Below, piece after piece: positions 17,178 to 26,421 of a stretch of DNA of 29,321 bases; the first letter of the stretch is position 1; every line of letters begins with the position of its first letter. The notes below the pieces were generated by a model, which searched no databases, was not told the DNA's origin, and saw only the letters and a list, made by a program, of their open reading frames with translations. This stretch comes from Asparagopsis taxiformis (Eukaryota > Rhodophyta > Florideophyceae > Bonnemaisoniales > Bonnemaisoniaceae), in NCBI GenBank assembly GCA_030407315.1, contig JALQPE010002778.1, positions 1 to 29,321 of the forward strand, given 5' to 3'. Made by a program: the position numbers and the translations under genes.

Positions 17178-17471
17178 AGCGACTCTATCGAGACAATCAC
17201 ACCCAACCCGAAGAGTAGTTATCATGATATTTTTGCTGGAAGCTGTCCTTCGGAGGAGGAGATTAAGATTTTCTTCGAGGAGTCGCACTCTATATCAGAA
17301 GCAGTGTTTGACGAAAAGTTTAATGAATTGATAGCGGATGATGAGTGTGTCAGGGATAAAAATATATTTGTGGCAATAATGGATTATCTTGTGGAACAAC
17401 TTTTGACAGTACTGTCAAACGTTGTTCTACAAGATACTCAGAGAAACAGAGAACGAGAAGCACTCACGTGA
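17178..17471 (+). CDS. Short unrecognised coding fragment lacking an ATG start
   Basis: Open from a TGA at 17175 to a TGA at 17469, 97 codons, with protein-like composition: FAGSCPSEEEIKIFFEES, FDEKFNELIADDECVRD, NIFVAIMDYLVEQLL. The only in-frame ATG is internal, in IMDYLVEQ, so it may be a 5'-truncated piece or an exon. Its 3' end runs through two long palindromes (17391-17430 and 17442-17493), which suggests the gene was cut by or fused to them. Function unknown. Confidence 0.25.
   Translation, partial: SDSIETITPNPKSSYHDIFAGSCPSEEEIKIFFEESHSISEAVFDEKFNELIADDECVRDKNIFVAIMDYLVEQLLTVLSNVVLQDTQRNREREALT
17391..17430. repeat. 40-bp palindrome with perfect 18-bp core
   Basis: Arms 17391-17410 and 17411-17430 are reverse complements with two mismatches. 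The centre tttgacagtactgtcaaa (17402-17419) is a perfect palindrome. It could extrude as a cruciform or bind a dimeric protein. It lies 11 bp from a second, unrelated palindrome. Confidence 0.85.
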
Positions 17472-17493
17472 GCGCTTCTCGTTCTCTGTTTCT
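17442..17493. repeat. 52-bp palindrome (20-bp perfect arms)
   Basis: Arms 17442-17461 and 17474-17493 are perfect reverse complements. The 12-bp centre actcacgtgagc is itself palindromic except for its outer pair. Cacgtg at the centre is an E-box-like core. With its neighbour at 17391-17430 it makes a double palindrome of about 100 bp. Confidence 0.85.
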
Positions 17494-17639
17494 TTGCAAA
17501 TGCGCTCAATGCATAAAGAGAAGCAATCATTGAGATTCGTAACTGCAGAAAACTCATTGAGTGTAAGATGTAATGAATTCGAAAAGAGTCTGCTATCGAT
17601 CAAATTCCATGCAAAATCTATTTCTGTGGTGACTTAGAC

Positions 17640-18144
17640 TCTGTAGACTGTTCTGAATTGTCAATTAGTGATTGGCAAAATGTAAATTACATTGGAGCTG
17701 TAGAAATGAAATGGCCGTTGGAGTGCGTGTACAGCAGTTGGTAATTGAGATCAAGCTCTCATCGAATAGAAGAATTCAACTCCATTGAAGAGCGCCGATC
17801 GGCGGAAAAGGGACTTGTAGCACATTTTAACGATGTTGAAGGATACAAATAGATTCTAATAAAGAAAGGGATATATCAGCAAAATATATTTGTATTCAAC
17901 ATTGCACCAGACACGAGACTGGATGTGGAAAGAATCACAGATCAATCCAGTACCAGAGGGTGTCCAAAAGAAGGAGTGGAAGTGTAGTGGGTCAGTGAAT
18001 ATTGCGTATGGGAAGATGAGGAAGCTGCAAATTAACATCTCACACAAGCAAATGCATGAAAAACCTCAAGTATCTATAAGATTGGACGCAACCGAGATCG
18101 AAACAAATCGAAAGCTGGCGGATGGCGATCTTTCTACCTTTTAG
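17640..18144 (+). pseudogene. Scraps of a decayed gene
   Basis: Protein-like readings shift frame here. About 17880-17935 reads FVFNIAPDTRLDVERI. The 84-codon frame 17890-18144 then reads NPVPEGVQKKEWKCSGSVNI and KMRKLQINISHKQMHEKP. A Cys, then I-x-I-x-x-SH-x-x-x-H-x-x-P, recalls the N-terminal DNA-binding part of some Mutator-like transposases, but the match is weak. Stops and frame changes favour a relic. AATAAA at 17858 lies inside it and is not informative. Confidence 0.3.
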
Positions 18145-18508
18145 ATATTAGTACAAATGCGATCAATCTTCGGAAAACCAGTCAAGTACATGAACGTATA
18201 CAATACATGGTCTGAATAAATAGCAAGAAAATTCTGCTCCAGCACAAACCCGTTCAATTCAGCCCTATCTTTTGCTTCAAGAGCAGAGAACATGCGTGTG
18301 GTCATCAATTTGTCTTACCCGTTTGGCTGAGGGGTACTTACTACGCTTCGGCTAGAGTTCAGCGCAGCTATGAACATTTCAGAACTGTTTATCGACTCTA
18401 CTTGTAAGACCAATTCTACCAAGCTAGAACTTTTCGCAATAATTGTGTCGGTTTTGAGGTCTGGGTTACCCCCCTAATATAGCTTTTTCTTGCCCTAGGG
18501 CGGAAAGA
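18145..18508. other. Non-coding stretch, nothing recognised
   Basis: AT-rich, with no ORF of note and no repeat shared with other parts of the window. Confidence 0.4.
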
Positions 18509-18655
18509 CTATGAGAGATCAAGGCAGGGGTCAATATGTGCCTTTCTGCATGCTTTCAGGGCAGCATTCACATATCTCAATCCAGACTTTTTCTCCACCG
18601 ATAAAGATTGGGGCCAAATCAACTCTATCAGAAATGTCTTTGGCATGAATGCGTC
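18509..18655 (-). pseudogene. Unrecognised C-terminal coding scrap cut by a repeat
   Basis: The minus-strand frame ends TFLIELIWPQSLSVEKK, then SGLRYVNAALKACRKAH and stops at 18509-18511. Upstream of 18655 the frame runs into the GGACGTCC/CTAGTAC repeat, where it loses protein character. The same repeat edge truncates the SET fragment near 28570. Family unknown. Confidence 0.25.
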
Positions 18656-18890
18656 GCGTCTGTGTTCTCGGAAATGGACGCGGACGTCCACAACCTCTAG
18701 TACACCTAGTATTACTAGGCGGACGTCCATGTTCTCCAGTATTTTTGGATGTCCGCCTAGAACCGGACGTCCATGCGGTCTAGTACGTCTAGTATTACTA
18801 GGGCGACATTCATTGTTTCTAGTACCACGGATGTCCCCCTCGGGATGGACTTCCGCCATGTCTATGTCCACCTAGGACGGGCGCCGGTTC
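18656..18890. repeat. GGACGTCC / CTAGTAC repeat, left copy
   Basis: It opens with gtctgtgttctcggaaatggacgcggacgtcca, 31 of 33 bases shared with the start of the 28.57-kb array. It then continues with degenerate units built from (g)gacgtcca, (t)ctagtac and cctagtattactag. The 8-bp palindrome GGACGTCC recurs at 18686, 18720 and 18767 and is also part of every satellite unit at 20-28 kb. Confidence 0.65.
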
Positions 18891-18959
18891 AGAAATTCAA
18901 AAATTTCGACCCCAGAAATTTCTGCCGCCGTGCTCGACATGGATGTCCGCATCCATCAC

Positions 18960-19990
18960 GGCGACCACTCTATTTTTCCTTGTCGGTCGACTCCAATTTC
19001 GTCTTTAATTTTTTCATCCTCTCGCTCACACCCCCTTCCTGTTGGTGCTCACCTCCCCGTACTGTACCTCAAACACCCCCAATACCACTCTAGCACGCAT
19101 TTTCAGATACCTATCCCCGCTTCCACGGTGCACACCTCCATTCCATACCTACTTTTCTGCTCTACCGTACAGATTTCGTATAACCAGTCCTCATACTACC
19201 TCAGAATAGGGCAAAACACCCCCTATCTCCTCGACCATGCTCTCCCCCATCACCTTTGAAACGTATTGTTCTTCAGTACCCTCTCTCCTCTACCCTCAAC
19301 CCTCTCCTTCGCCCTCTACACAAACTTCCCCTGCAGCTTACTCTTCCAAAACCTCTCACTCCCCATCCCGTACCCGACCTGCTCCACCCCTCCCTCCCTC
19401 AGCTGCTCCATGCCCCCACGCCATCCGCATCTTCGATACCGTATACACCACCACCACCGGCCCACGCTCCCGCACTGCGGGGTGGCTCCCCGCCGTATCC
19501 CCAGAAACCTCCCCGCTCTGAAACACATATCAACCCCCCACTTCGCACCCTTCCTCCCACTCCCCTCCCTCCCCAAATACAATAACCCCCTTCTTCTCCA
19601 TCACATCCCCACTCACCACAGCCAGAACAGACGCCACCCCCTCCCCTTCTTTCTCCTCACTTTCCTAAAAACCCCTCCTCTCGGCGCCTTCAACCGCACC
19701 CTCCTACGGTCCCACCTAAACACCTCCTCCGCCCTCACTACCCCAACACCCCGCAGCGTCTCCCCAATCCCCATAATATGCTTGTCGGCACTCCTCTCCG
19801 AATCACAATCCATTCTAAACCCGCACTCCGTACATTTCCACCTCCCCCTGTACCATCCCAAGATTCCATCCCCCCACAGAACACATCCTCATACCACAGA
19901 AGAATTTTCTTCCTCTCATACCTCATCCTTAAAACCTCCATCAGCTCCATGTAAATTTCGATGAAAATATTTTCTCTACTATGCAATCTC
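18960..19990. other. Strongly pyrimidine-rich kilobase (C+T on the plus strand)
   Basis: About 1 kb in which the plus strand is dominated by C and T (runs such as ccccctccccttctttctcctc), with matching G/A on the minus strand. Plus-strand ORFs (for example 19266-19964) are Pro/Ser/His-rich by composition and not convincing genes. Such skew favours triplex or R-loop structure. The minus strand holds one better coding candidate at 19613-19992. Confidence 0.55.
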
Positions 19991-19992
19991 AA
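19613..19992 (-). pseudogene. Possible zinc-binding protein relic, frameshifted at a G6 run
   Basis: The 19992-19738 frame starts MRLHSRENIFIEIYMELMEV and reads RYERKKILLWYEDVFCGG down to about 19875. There a run of six C on the plus strand (GGGGGG on minus) lies where the coding sense changes frame. The 19861-19613 frame then reads GWYRGRWKCTECGFRMDCD and SERSADKHIMGIGETLRG. CxxC...C...H spacing suggests metal binding. Downstream it turns basic and low-complexity. No family recognised; the G-rich composition alone could produce part of this. Confidence 0.3.
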
Positions 19993-20239
19993 ACATGTAT
20001 GAGCCTATGCCTTTCCGCTTTGTCAACCCTGAATATTGGTACTCATGTATTCATAAAATAGGGCCACCCACATCCCTATCCCGTTCTGCAAGCTTTACAA
20101 ACCACTAGACGCATACTCCACAACTATACAACAAACACTACTCGCTATTTCAGACGACGCGGTACACAAGTAGCGTAGTGTCAACCTTCCGTGACGCCTT
20201 CCCTGATGCGTACAAGTGGGAAACACGTCTAGACGTATA
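19993..20239. other. Non-coding spacer before the satellite array
   Basis: No gene or repeat seen. It ends where satellite-like sequence (caggagatgctgggccaccaaat, then gaaattttagaatttctgggctggccag) begins. Confidence 0.4.
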
Positions 20240-22240
20240 TCAGAACTGAGTGCGGGAATTTTCGGCACAGGAGATGCTGGGCCACCAAATTGATTTTTCG
20301 GAAATTTTAGAATTTCTGGGCTGGCCAGCAATGCAATCGAGCTGGACATCCACCGGACGTCCATTTCAGGTTGGTCGCGAGAGGGTGGGGCGGGACCATG
20401 ATGAAACAAGGACCAAGACCTTTCCCTGACGTGTTGAGCCTGAAATCGACCCTTCGTGAGACGCGATTTTGGCTTACAGTTGGTGCTAATAGAAGCCAGT
20501 GATAGCCCCGATCGGGGCGGCAGCCGGCTCCGGCTTACAGTTGGTGCTTACAGACGCCAGTGATAGCCCCCGATCGGGGCCGGCGGTCGGTTCCTGGGGC
20601 CGTTGTGGCCAAATTAGACACCCTGATTTGAATTAAAATTTGGGCTATTCTCAAAAACATGCACATGTGAACATGTTTTTGAGATGGGGGTGTGCCGTAC
20701 GGCACAATCGACCGCCCAAATCGTTGATTTTTGCAAGATTTTTTGTGCCCGAAATTTTAGAATTTCTGGGCTGGCCAGCAGTGCATCTGAGCTGGACATC
20801 CACCGGACGTCCATTTCAGGTTGGTCGTGTGCTGCCTACATCCACGCATTGCAGAAACTAAGCCAGCGGGTTCACTACTAATACAAAGTACACGGAATAT
20901 GAGTAACGTGATAGGTGAGTAGTGTTTGTGTTGAGGGAGTAAGGCGGGACCATTATGAAACACGGAAGAAGATGCGTACCTAGCATAACTTAGGCTTGAA
21001 GCCTGGAATCGACCCATCTTTCGGCGCCATTTAGCCTCACAGTTAGTGCTTACAGAAGCCAGTGATGACCCCGCTCGGGGCGGCGGTCGGTTCCTGGGGC
21101 CGTTGTGGCCAAATTAGACACCCTGATTTGAATTAAAATTTGGGCTATTCTCAAAAACATGCACATGTGAACATGTTTTTGAGATGGGGGTGTGCCGTAC
21201 GGCACAATCGACCGCCCAAATCGATGTTTTTTGCAATATTTTTCTGTGCCCGAAATTTTAGAATTTCTGGGCTGGCCAGCAATGCAATCGAGCTGGACAT
21301 CCACCGGACGTCCATTTCAGGTTGGTCGTGAGAGAGCGGGGCGGGACCATGATGGAACAAGGACCAAGACCTGTCCCTGGCGTATTGAGCCTGAAATTGA
21401 CCCTTCGTCAGACGCCATTTAGCCTTACAGTTGGTGCTTACAGAAGCCAGTGATAGCCCCGATCGGGGCCGGTGGCCGGTGCCTGGGGCCGTTGTGGCCA
21501 AATTAGACACCCTGATTTGAATTAAAATTTGGGCTATTCTCAAAAACATGCACATGTGAACATGTTTTTGAGATGGGGGTGTGCCGTACGGCACAATCGA
21601 CCCGCCCAAATCGTTGATTTTTGCAAGATTTTTTGTGCCCGAAATTGTAGAATTTCTGGGCTGGCCAGCAGTGCATCTGAGATGGACATCCACCGGACGT
21701 CCATTTCAGGTTGGTCGTGTGCTGCCTACATCCACGCATTGCAGCAACTAAGCAGGCGAGTTCACTACTCATACAAAGTGCACGGAATACGAGTAACGTG
21801 ATGGGTGAGTAGTGTTTGTCGTGGAGGAGTAAGGCAGGACCATGATGGAACAGGGGAAACGATGTCACCCTAGCATAACTTAGGCTTGAAGCCTGGAATC
21901 GACCCATCGTTAGGCGCCATTTAGCCTTACAGTTAGTGCTTACAGAAGCCAGTGATGACCCCGCTCGGGGCGGCGGTTCCGGTGCCTGGGGCCGTTGTGG
22001 CCAAATTAGACACCCTGATTTGAATTAAAATTTGGGCTATTCTCAAAAACATGCACATGTGAACATGTTTTTGAGATGGGGGTGTGCCGTACGGCACAAT
22101 CGACCGCCCAAATCGATGTTTTTTGCAATATTTTTTTGTGCCCGAAATTGTAGAATTTCTGGGCCGGCCAGGAATGCATCTGAGTTGGACATCCACCGGA
22201 CGTCCATTTCAGGTGATCGTGTATCGTGCACGTCCAGCCA
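20240..22240 (+). repeat. Left satellite array: four full units plus a 5' partial
   Basis: Each unit has, in order: ccccgatcgggg or cccgctcggggc; tggggccgttgtggccaaat; gatttgaattaaaatttggg; a hairpin tctcaaaaacatg-N10-catgtttttgaga; the 14-bp palindrome gtgccgtacggcac; gaaattttagaatttc; and gacatccaccggacgtccatttcaggt. Palindromes lie at 20692-20705, 21192-21205, 21581-21594 and 22084-22097. Spacing is 500, 389 and 503 bp, because two linker types alternate: a long one (tgtgctgcctacatcc...) and a short one (gagagcggggcggg...). A truncated unit without the palindrome lies at about 20250-20440. Near 22215 the last unit's long linker diverges. Confidence 0.92.
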
Positions 22241-22488
22241 TTACCAGAAGCAAGTTGGCGATGAAGCACGTATAAACCCAATTGTTCTGCTATTTCTAGC
22301 ATAGACCATCGAGTCTAGAGATGTGAGGGAATCGTCCTGGAATCATGCTCCAACCCACTAGGGAATGGACAATCTAGTTTGAAAGCATGGAACGGAAGTG
22401 CATTATAGTAGGTTCATAGATTGAAAGTGATAAAGGAGATGATTATATTCTCGATAATTGTTTGCTAAAGTAGTTGTTGTTAAGATAT
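22241..22488. other. Spacer between left array and the dioxygenase 3' end
   Basis: About 250 bases, no gene and no repeat. It would hold the 3' UTR of the minus-strand gene. No perfect AATAAA is seen on the minus strand in the first 100 bases after the stop. Confidence 0.4.
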
Positions 22489-25400
22489 CTAGCCGTCGGA
22501 AAACTGTTCTTCCTCTTCGTCCTCACTATGATAGTGAACTAGATATCCAGGTTGTCCCGGCAGAAGAGGCACTACCGGGGCCACACTCGGTGTGTGCATT
22601 ACATCCTTGCGAGGTTCTGTCGTCTTCATCCGCATCATTCGGAGCTGCCCTGTCTTCGGCCTACCATCTTTCTTGACCGGGATGGGAACAACTGTCTTGT
22701 GGCGAACATTGACAGGTGCCGGTTGACTTTGCCTTGCAGACCGGCGCGGAGCATTGGCGATGACTTCTTCTTCGAATCCCAACCGCCTGATGAAACCAAA
22801 CGAAACATTGTCGGGAATCGGATACGACGCATTCCTGAAATACGTGTGATACCTCGTTGTCGTGTGTGACACAACTCTGTCGACATGCCCTGCCCCGGCA
22901 TGTTGTACATGGCCGTGACCGATGAAGACTGAACGTGGCGGAACGATTACCTTCTTCAGCTTCATCGTCTTGGCGTACATATCTAATTCCAGCGCTTTGG
23001 AAAAGACGTACTTGTGGGACCCTGGACACACCCAGATAGGGAATGGGTCATCTCCGTTGGCAATAACAAAGTAACCCGGAAGTTGATCTTTGCGGTCGCG
23101 AGGAGGAACAGGGAAATCATTGTGTGGGACCTGCCGAGGACACCCCTTTCCCGTTATCAAAAACCGTCCCCCAGATGCCGGCATGACAAGTTTTTCTCCC
23201 GGTAAACCGCACTCCTCCAGCCCTGTCAGCCGGACAAGGATTCCCAACCACACATCCAGCAGGGCTCGCCGCGTCACAAACTTGAACCGGTCGATATGCG
23301 TCTCATCGTTCTCGGCATAGTCAACCAGGCAGTGGCGCGTAGACGTGAAGCGAGCCCTCCCCTCATTCCGGTTCTTCTCGTCTGTTTCATCGTCCCCCGT
23401 ATTGACAATGGGACTCCACAGCTGCCGGTTCCCAGGGTCCTTGTGCACCTGCTCCCCCTCCCACGTTCCCAAAAAGTACCGAAACAATTCCTGGTTAGGA
23501 ATTTCTTCCATGAGACCCAAGTCAAATGGGAACTTGTCCGACGCATCTAGGTAGCTTACATCCGCGAAATTGTGCATCACCGTATACCCTCGCTCGTTGA
23601 TTTCCGTTCGGCAATTGTGGAAGTACGCCATACCAGTGCCGGCCTCATACGAATCCTTCCAGCTTGTAGACATTCGCGCAACCTGAGCGAAGTCCAGCCT
23701 CGAGGGTAGAAACGTCGATGTAGGCTCACACATCGCCTTGGCAGCCATCTTCCACGCTGCGAAGAACATCGGATAGACGTGATCGATTTCGAATAGCACA
23801 CGAGCCCGATGTTCTTCCGGAATATGCAGCCCCTCAAACACAGGGTCCATCGCCACTTGCTTCAAATACCTCACCTCTCTGCCCTCCTCATCGATTTCCA
23901 CACTCTCCAATAACAACCTGAGCTCAATCGGGGGCAGACAGCCAACCCTCACCGATGCGATGACATCCGCGGGACGCTGCGCCAGATGATGCCCTTCGGC
24001 TCGGTCTTCGAAATCGTCAGGAAGAGACGGCATACGGTCGTCGAAGAGGAGGTCGTCTTCAGAAGGAGAGTCACGAACGATGTAACCGTCTTCATCGACT
24101 TCCACTCCTTCCGGAACAGTGAATGTAATTGTCACTTCGCGGACCCCCTTGCTTTCGACTTGGCCCTCGTCTGCACCCTGTTTGTCTTCCTCGTCCGAAG
24201 CGGTATGGACAGATTCTTGGTTGGAGGGAGTCGCACCAGCACGTTGGTTATCTTGGGGGACAATCTCAACGGCAGAATCGGGGGAACGGGCGGAGTCTTC
24301 GTCAACCTCATCACCGGAAGCAGTGGCTTGTTGTTGATCGGTGGGTTTATCAACAACGGCCTGCTCTTCTTCCCCGGCGGATTGTTGTACCACAACCGGC
24401 TCTTCTTCCTCGAGGCGTGTGCTCCCCGTCGAGCGAAGTCGCTGTGAACGGCGGCGGATGCCATGCGAAGCAGGCTCATGTTCGACATTCCGCTGCTTCT
24501 TGTGAGTGAGTCTCACATTGGCAGCAGAAGGGCGGCGTTTGCGTCGAGCCTTAGTCTTCTTCTTCAATGTCGGATTGAAAAACTCTTTCAAGTTCGTTTC
24601 CAAATCCTGTAAACGCGTGGTTCTCCGTCGCATTCGAACCTCACTGCTCCGGTCGTCCCCTCTATACATTGCAATGGCATTGGTGAGATGCCATTGCAAC
24701 TCCTTCGGCTGCTTAACCGACCCAATTGCCATCTCTGTGCTCAGAAATGACTTGCGCATAATACTCTTTGGGCGCCCAAACGCAGCGTACAGAGAATTTG
24801 CTATTGCAGTCACGCGACGGACGTATGTATAAAAGTCGTTCACGTCAAAGCGTCCATCCGGACGTCCGCCATGAGCAGGGTTCAAGTACTCCGAAAGACC
24901 ACGCAAGACGAAGACAAAGTTTTCTTCCAGCAACTCGCGCACTATCTTGTGGTCCAGGTGCGTTATCCCAATCTCGTTGCGGCGCTCGGAATTGTTCAGC
25001 TCACGCAACACGTCGTCGAGAACAGGATGCTTCAGCGTTGCTATAGCCAAACGCGTCCACCGCCGAGCCGTGTTCGTCGAATTCATCATCCCCATGAACT
25101 GCGCCTCGAACAATGTTCGGATGACATCAGACTCACGCAAGTCGCCAGCGTTTTCCACGTTGTTTGCAACAGCAATCGTACGGATGAACTGCTGGATGGA
25201 CGACAAGATTCGAACCAGGGAGCGCTCCGTCAGTTGCGTCCCAGTCGTATGGTTCGACTCTGCACTCTTGTGGATGATCTCATGAGGCTGGAGATCACTG
25301 TCGTCCTTGCGGCGAAGGTAGTACACATCCAGAGGCTGAGTAACCCAGCGCAAGCGGTTTGCCTCCTGTGGCAGCTTGGTTCTGTGCATACGGGTGAGGC

Positions 25401-26421
25401 GCGTGAAGTCATCCGCAATGCTATGCATAGCATTGAGACGATGCAGTCCGTCGATCACGGTCACGTTCGCATTGGCATGGAATTTGCCATTCTGGAACAG
25501 ACGCGTGTCGGCGGACAAATGCGTGTTCTGCGACCTCAGCACCGTCACAGTGATACGCGAAGAGCTCACATACCCCACCGCCAACATATTGTTGCGCAGG
25601 TCCTCCACGTGGTCTTCTTTGACATCGCGAAGGGTCACGGCCGGTTCCACTAGCTGCCTCACCAACACAGTCGCTCCTTCTCCGACGTAATCCGACGTCA
25701 CAAACTTGGGCACCATAATTTGCGTCCCCTGCTGCTCACGAATGCTTTCCGCCACCTCCGGTTCGTCGTCCACCTCGGTTACGTCCTGCGTAGTAGCTTC
25801 GGTGACGTTGGAGCGAGCAGGGTGCTTCGTGCCTCCACTGGAGGCTCTGGCAGAGCGAGCAGGGCGCTTCGTGCCTCCCGAAACCGGGACGGAGCGTGCT
25901 GGATGCTTCGTACCCCCCGAACCAGTGATTTCGCCTGCTGGACCGGTACTGGGCATCCGTCCCGAGCTGGCCTGGTTCGTCGCTGCGTTGAAGTTTGACG
26001 CTGCAGCAGGGGTACGAATGTCGCTAGAGCCATCCTCCGCAGCGGGGCGCATCATCCGAGTATCCCAAGGGTAAAACGCCGCGGCGTATGCTCCACCCAT
26101 CGTCTCCGGCGGTCCCTCGGCGCCATCAAACATGTACGGGAACGGGAGGTCCTTGAACTTGTCCTTAGTCGCAATGTTGCGCACGACGATATAGTCGGCC
26201 TCGTCGGTTTCCGGCAGCTTGTGGTTGTGCAGCGTGCGCGGAAGGCCAACATCGCCACCAGCAGTGCTCACCGAAGCCGTCCCAATATGCACAGCCGCAC
26301 CGTCCACGTCCGCAAACAAGTCGACATCGACGCCGCGCTTGAGTCCGCGCGACTCCGCTGACGCGCTCACTTGATCGCCGCAAACCGTTGAAAACAAACT
26401 GCTGAAATGCGTATCCGCCAT
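22489..26421 (-). CDS. ParB-like domain fused to 2-oxoglutarate/Fe(II) dioxygenase (1310 aa, intact)
   Basis: An unbroken frame. The longest ORF begins at 26604, but the ATG at 26421 has A at -3 and G at +4 and starts a plausible N-terminus (MADTHFSSLF). Residues 40-126 are the module also found at the end of the methylase (RTLHNHKLP, LPFPYMFDG, EGPPETMGG, FYPWDTRMMRP). Residues 168-204 hold three SGGTK(H/R)PARS repeats. About 250-390 is a ParB-like domain with DGLHR at 324-328. A basic then acidic linker follows (about 680-860). From about 940 (ERGYTVMHNF) the fold looks like a phytanoyl-type 2OG oxygenase: H1100-N-D1102, H1174 in VQHAGAGH, and a candidate 2OG-binding Arg at 1190 (RYHTYF). 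The metal triad is complete, so activity is likely. The substrate is unknown; nucleic acid is my inference from the ParB and transposon setting. It is flanked by satellite arrays on both sides. Confidence 0.82.
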   Translation of the reverse strand: MADTHFSSLFSTVCGDQVSASAESRGLKRGVDVDLFADVDGAAVHIGTASVSTAGGDVGLPRTLHNHKLPETDEADYIVVRNIATKDKFKDLPFPYMFDGAEGPPETMGGAYAAAFYPWDTRMMRPAAEDGSSDIRTPAAASNFNAATNQASSGRMPSTGPAGEITGSGGTKHPARSVPVSGGTKRPARSARASSGGTKHPARSNVTEATTQDVTEVDDEPEVAESIREQQGTQIMVPKFVTSDYVGEGATVLVRQLVEPAVTLRDVKEDHVEDLRNNMLAVGYVSSSRITVTVLRSQNTHLSADTRLFQNGKFHANANVTVIDGLHRLNAMHSIADDFTRLTRMHRTKLPQEANRLRWVTQPLDVYYLRRKDDSDLQPHEIIHKSAESNHTTGTQLTERSLVRILSSIQQFIRTIAVANNVENAGDLRESDVIRTLFEAQFMGMMNSTNTARRWTRLAIATLKHPVLDDVLRELNNSERRNEIGITHLDHKIVRELLEENFVFVLRGLSEYLNPAHGGRPDGRFDVNDFYTYVRRVTAIANSLYAAFGRPKSIMRKSFLSTEMAIGSVKQPKELQWHLTNAIAMYRGDDRSSEVRMRRRTTRLQDLETNLKEFFNPTLKKKTKARRKRRPSAANVRLTHKKQRNVEHEPASHGIRRRSQRLRSTGSTRLEEEEPVVVQQSAGEEEQAVVDKPTDQQQATASGDEVDEDSARSPDSAVEIVPQDNQRAGATPSNQESVHTASDEEDKQGADEGQVESKGVREVTITFTVPEGVEVDEDGYIVRDSPSEDDLLFDDRMPSLPDDFEDRAEGHHLAQRPADVIASVRVGCLPPIELRLLLESVEIDEEGREVRYLKQVAMDPVFEGLHIPEEHRARVLFEIDHVYPMFFAAWKMAAKAMCEPTSTFLPSRLDFAQVARMSTSWKDSYEAGTGMAYFHNCRTEINERGYTVMHNFADVSYLDASDKFPFDLGLMEEIPNQELFRYFLGTWEGEQVHKDPGNRQLWSPIVNTGDDETDEKNRNEGRARFTSTRHCLVDYAENDETHIDRFKFVTRRALLDVWLGILVRLTGLEECGLPGEKLVMPASGGRFLITGKGCPRQVPHNDFPVPPRDRKDQLPGYFVIANGDDPFPIWVCPGSHKYVFSKALELDMYAKTMKLKKVIVPPRSVFIGHGHVQHAGAGHVDRVVSHTTTRYHTYFRNASYPIPDNVSFGFIRRLGFEEEVIANAPRRSARQSQPAPVNVRHKTVVPIPVKKDGRPKTGQLRMMRMKTTEPRKDVMHTPSVAPVVPLLPGQPGYLVHYHSEDEEEEQFSDG
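25813..25935 (-). repeat. Three-fold in-gene repeat coding SGGTK(H/R)PARS
   Basis: Three imperfect copies of a ~40-bp unit within the dioxygenase gene encode basic GGTKxPARS segments at residues 168-204, between the shared module and the ParB-like domain. Such spaced basic GxKRPxR patches resemble minor-groove binding tails; this role is inference. Confidence 0.6.
26044..26304 (-). other. Shared module, copy 2 (N-terminus of the dioxygenase)
   Basis: Residues 40-126 of the dioxygenase: IGTASVSTAG, RTLHNHKL, DLPFPYMFDG, EGPPETMGG, FYPWDTRMMRP. It aligns in order and spacing with 11050-11326 of the methylase gene. The two lie at opposite ends of their proteins. Confidence 0.7.

Noticed and set aside
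19266..19964. 232-codon plus-strand Pro/Ser/His-rich ORF
   Set aside because: Composition follows directly from C/T-rich DNA; stops are rare in such sequence and three overlapping frames look alike.
22552..26074. Long plus-strand and other-frame ORFs opposite the dioxygenase gene (for example 24871-25653, 260 codons)
   Set aside because: They lie wholly antisense to an intact 1310-codon gene with clear domains and are Arg/Ser-rich shadows of it.
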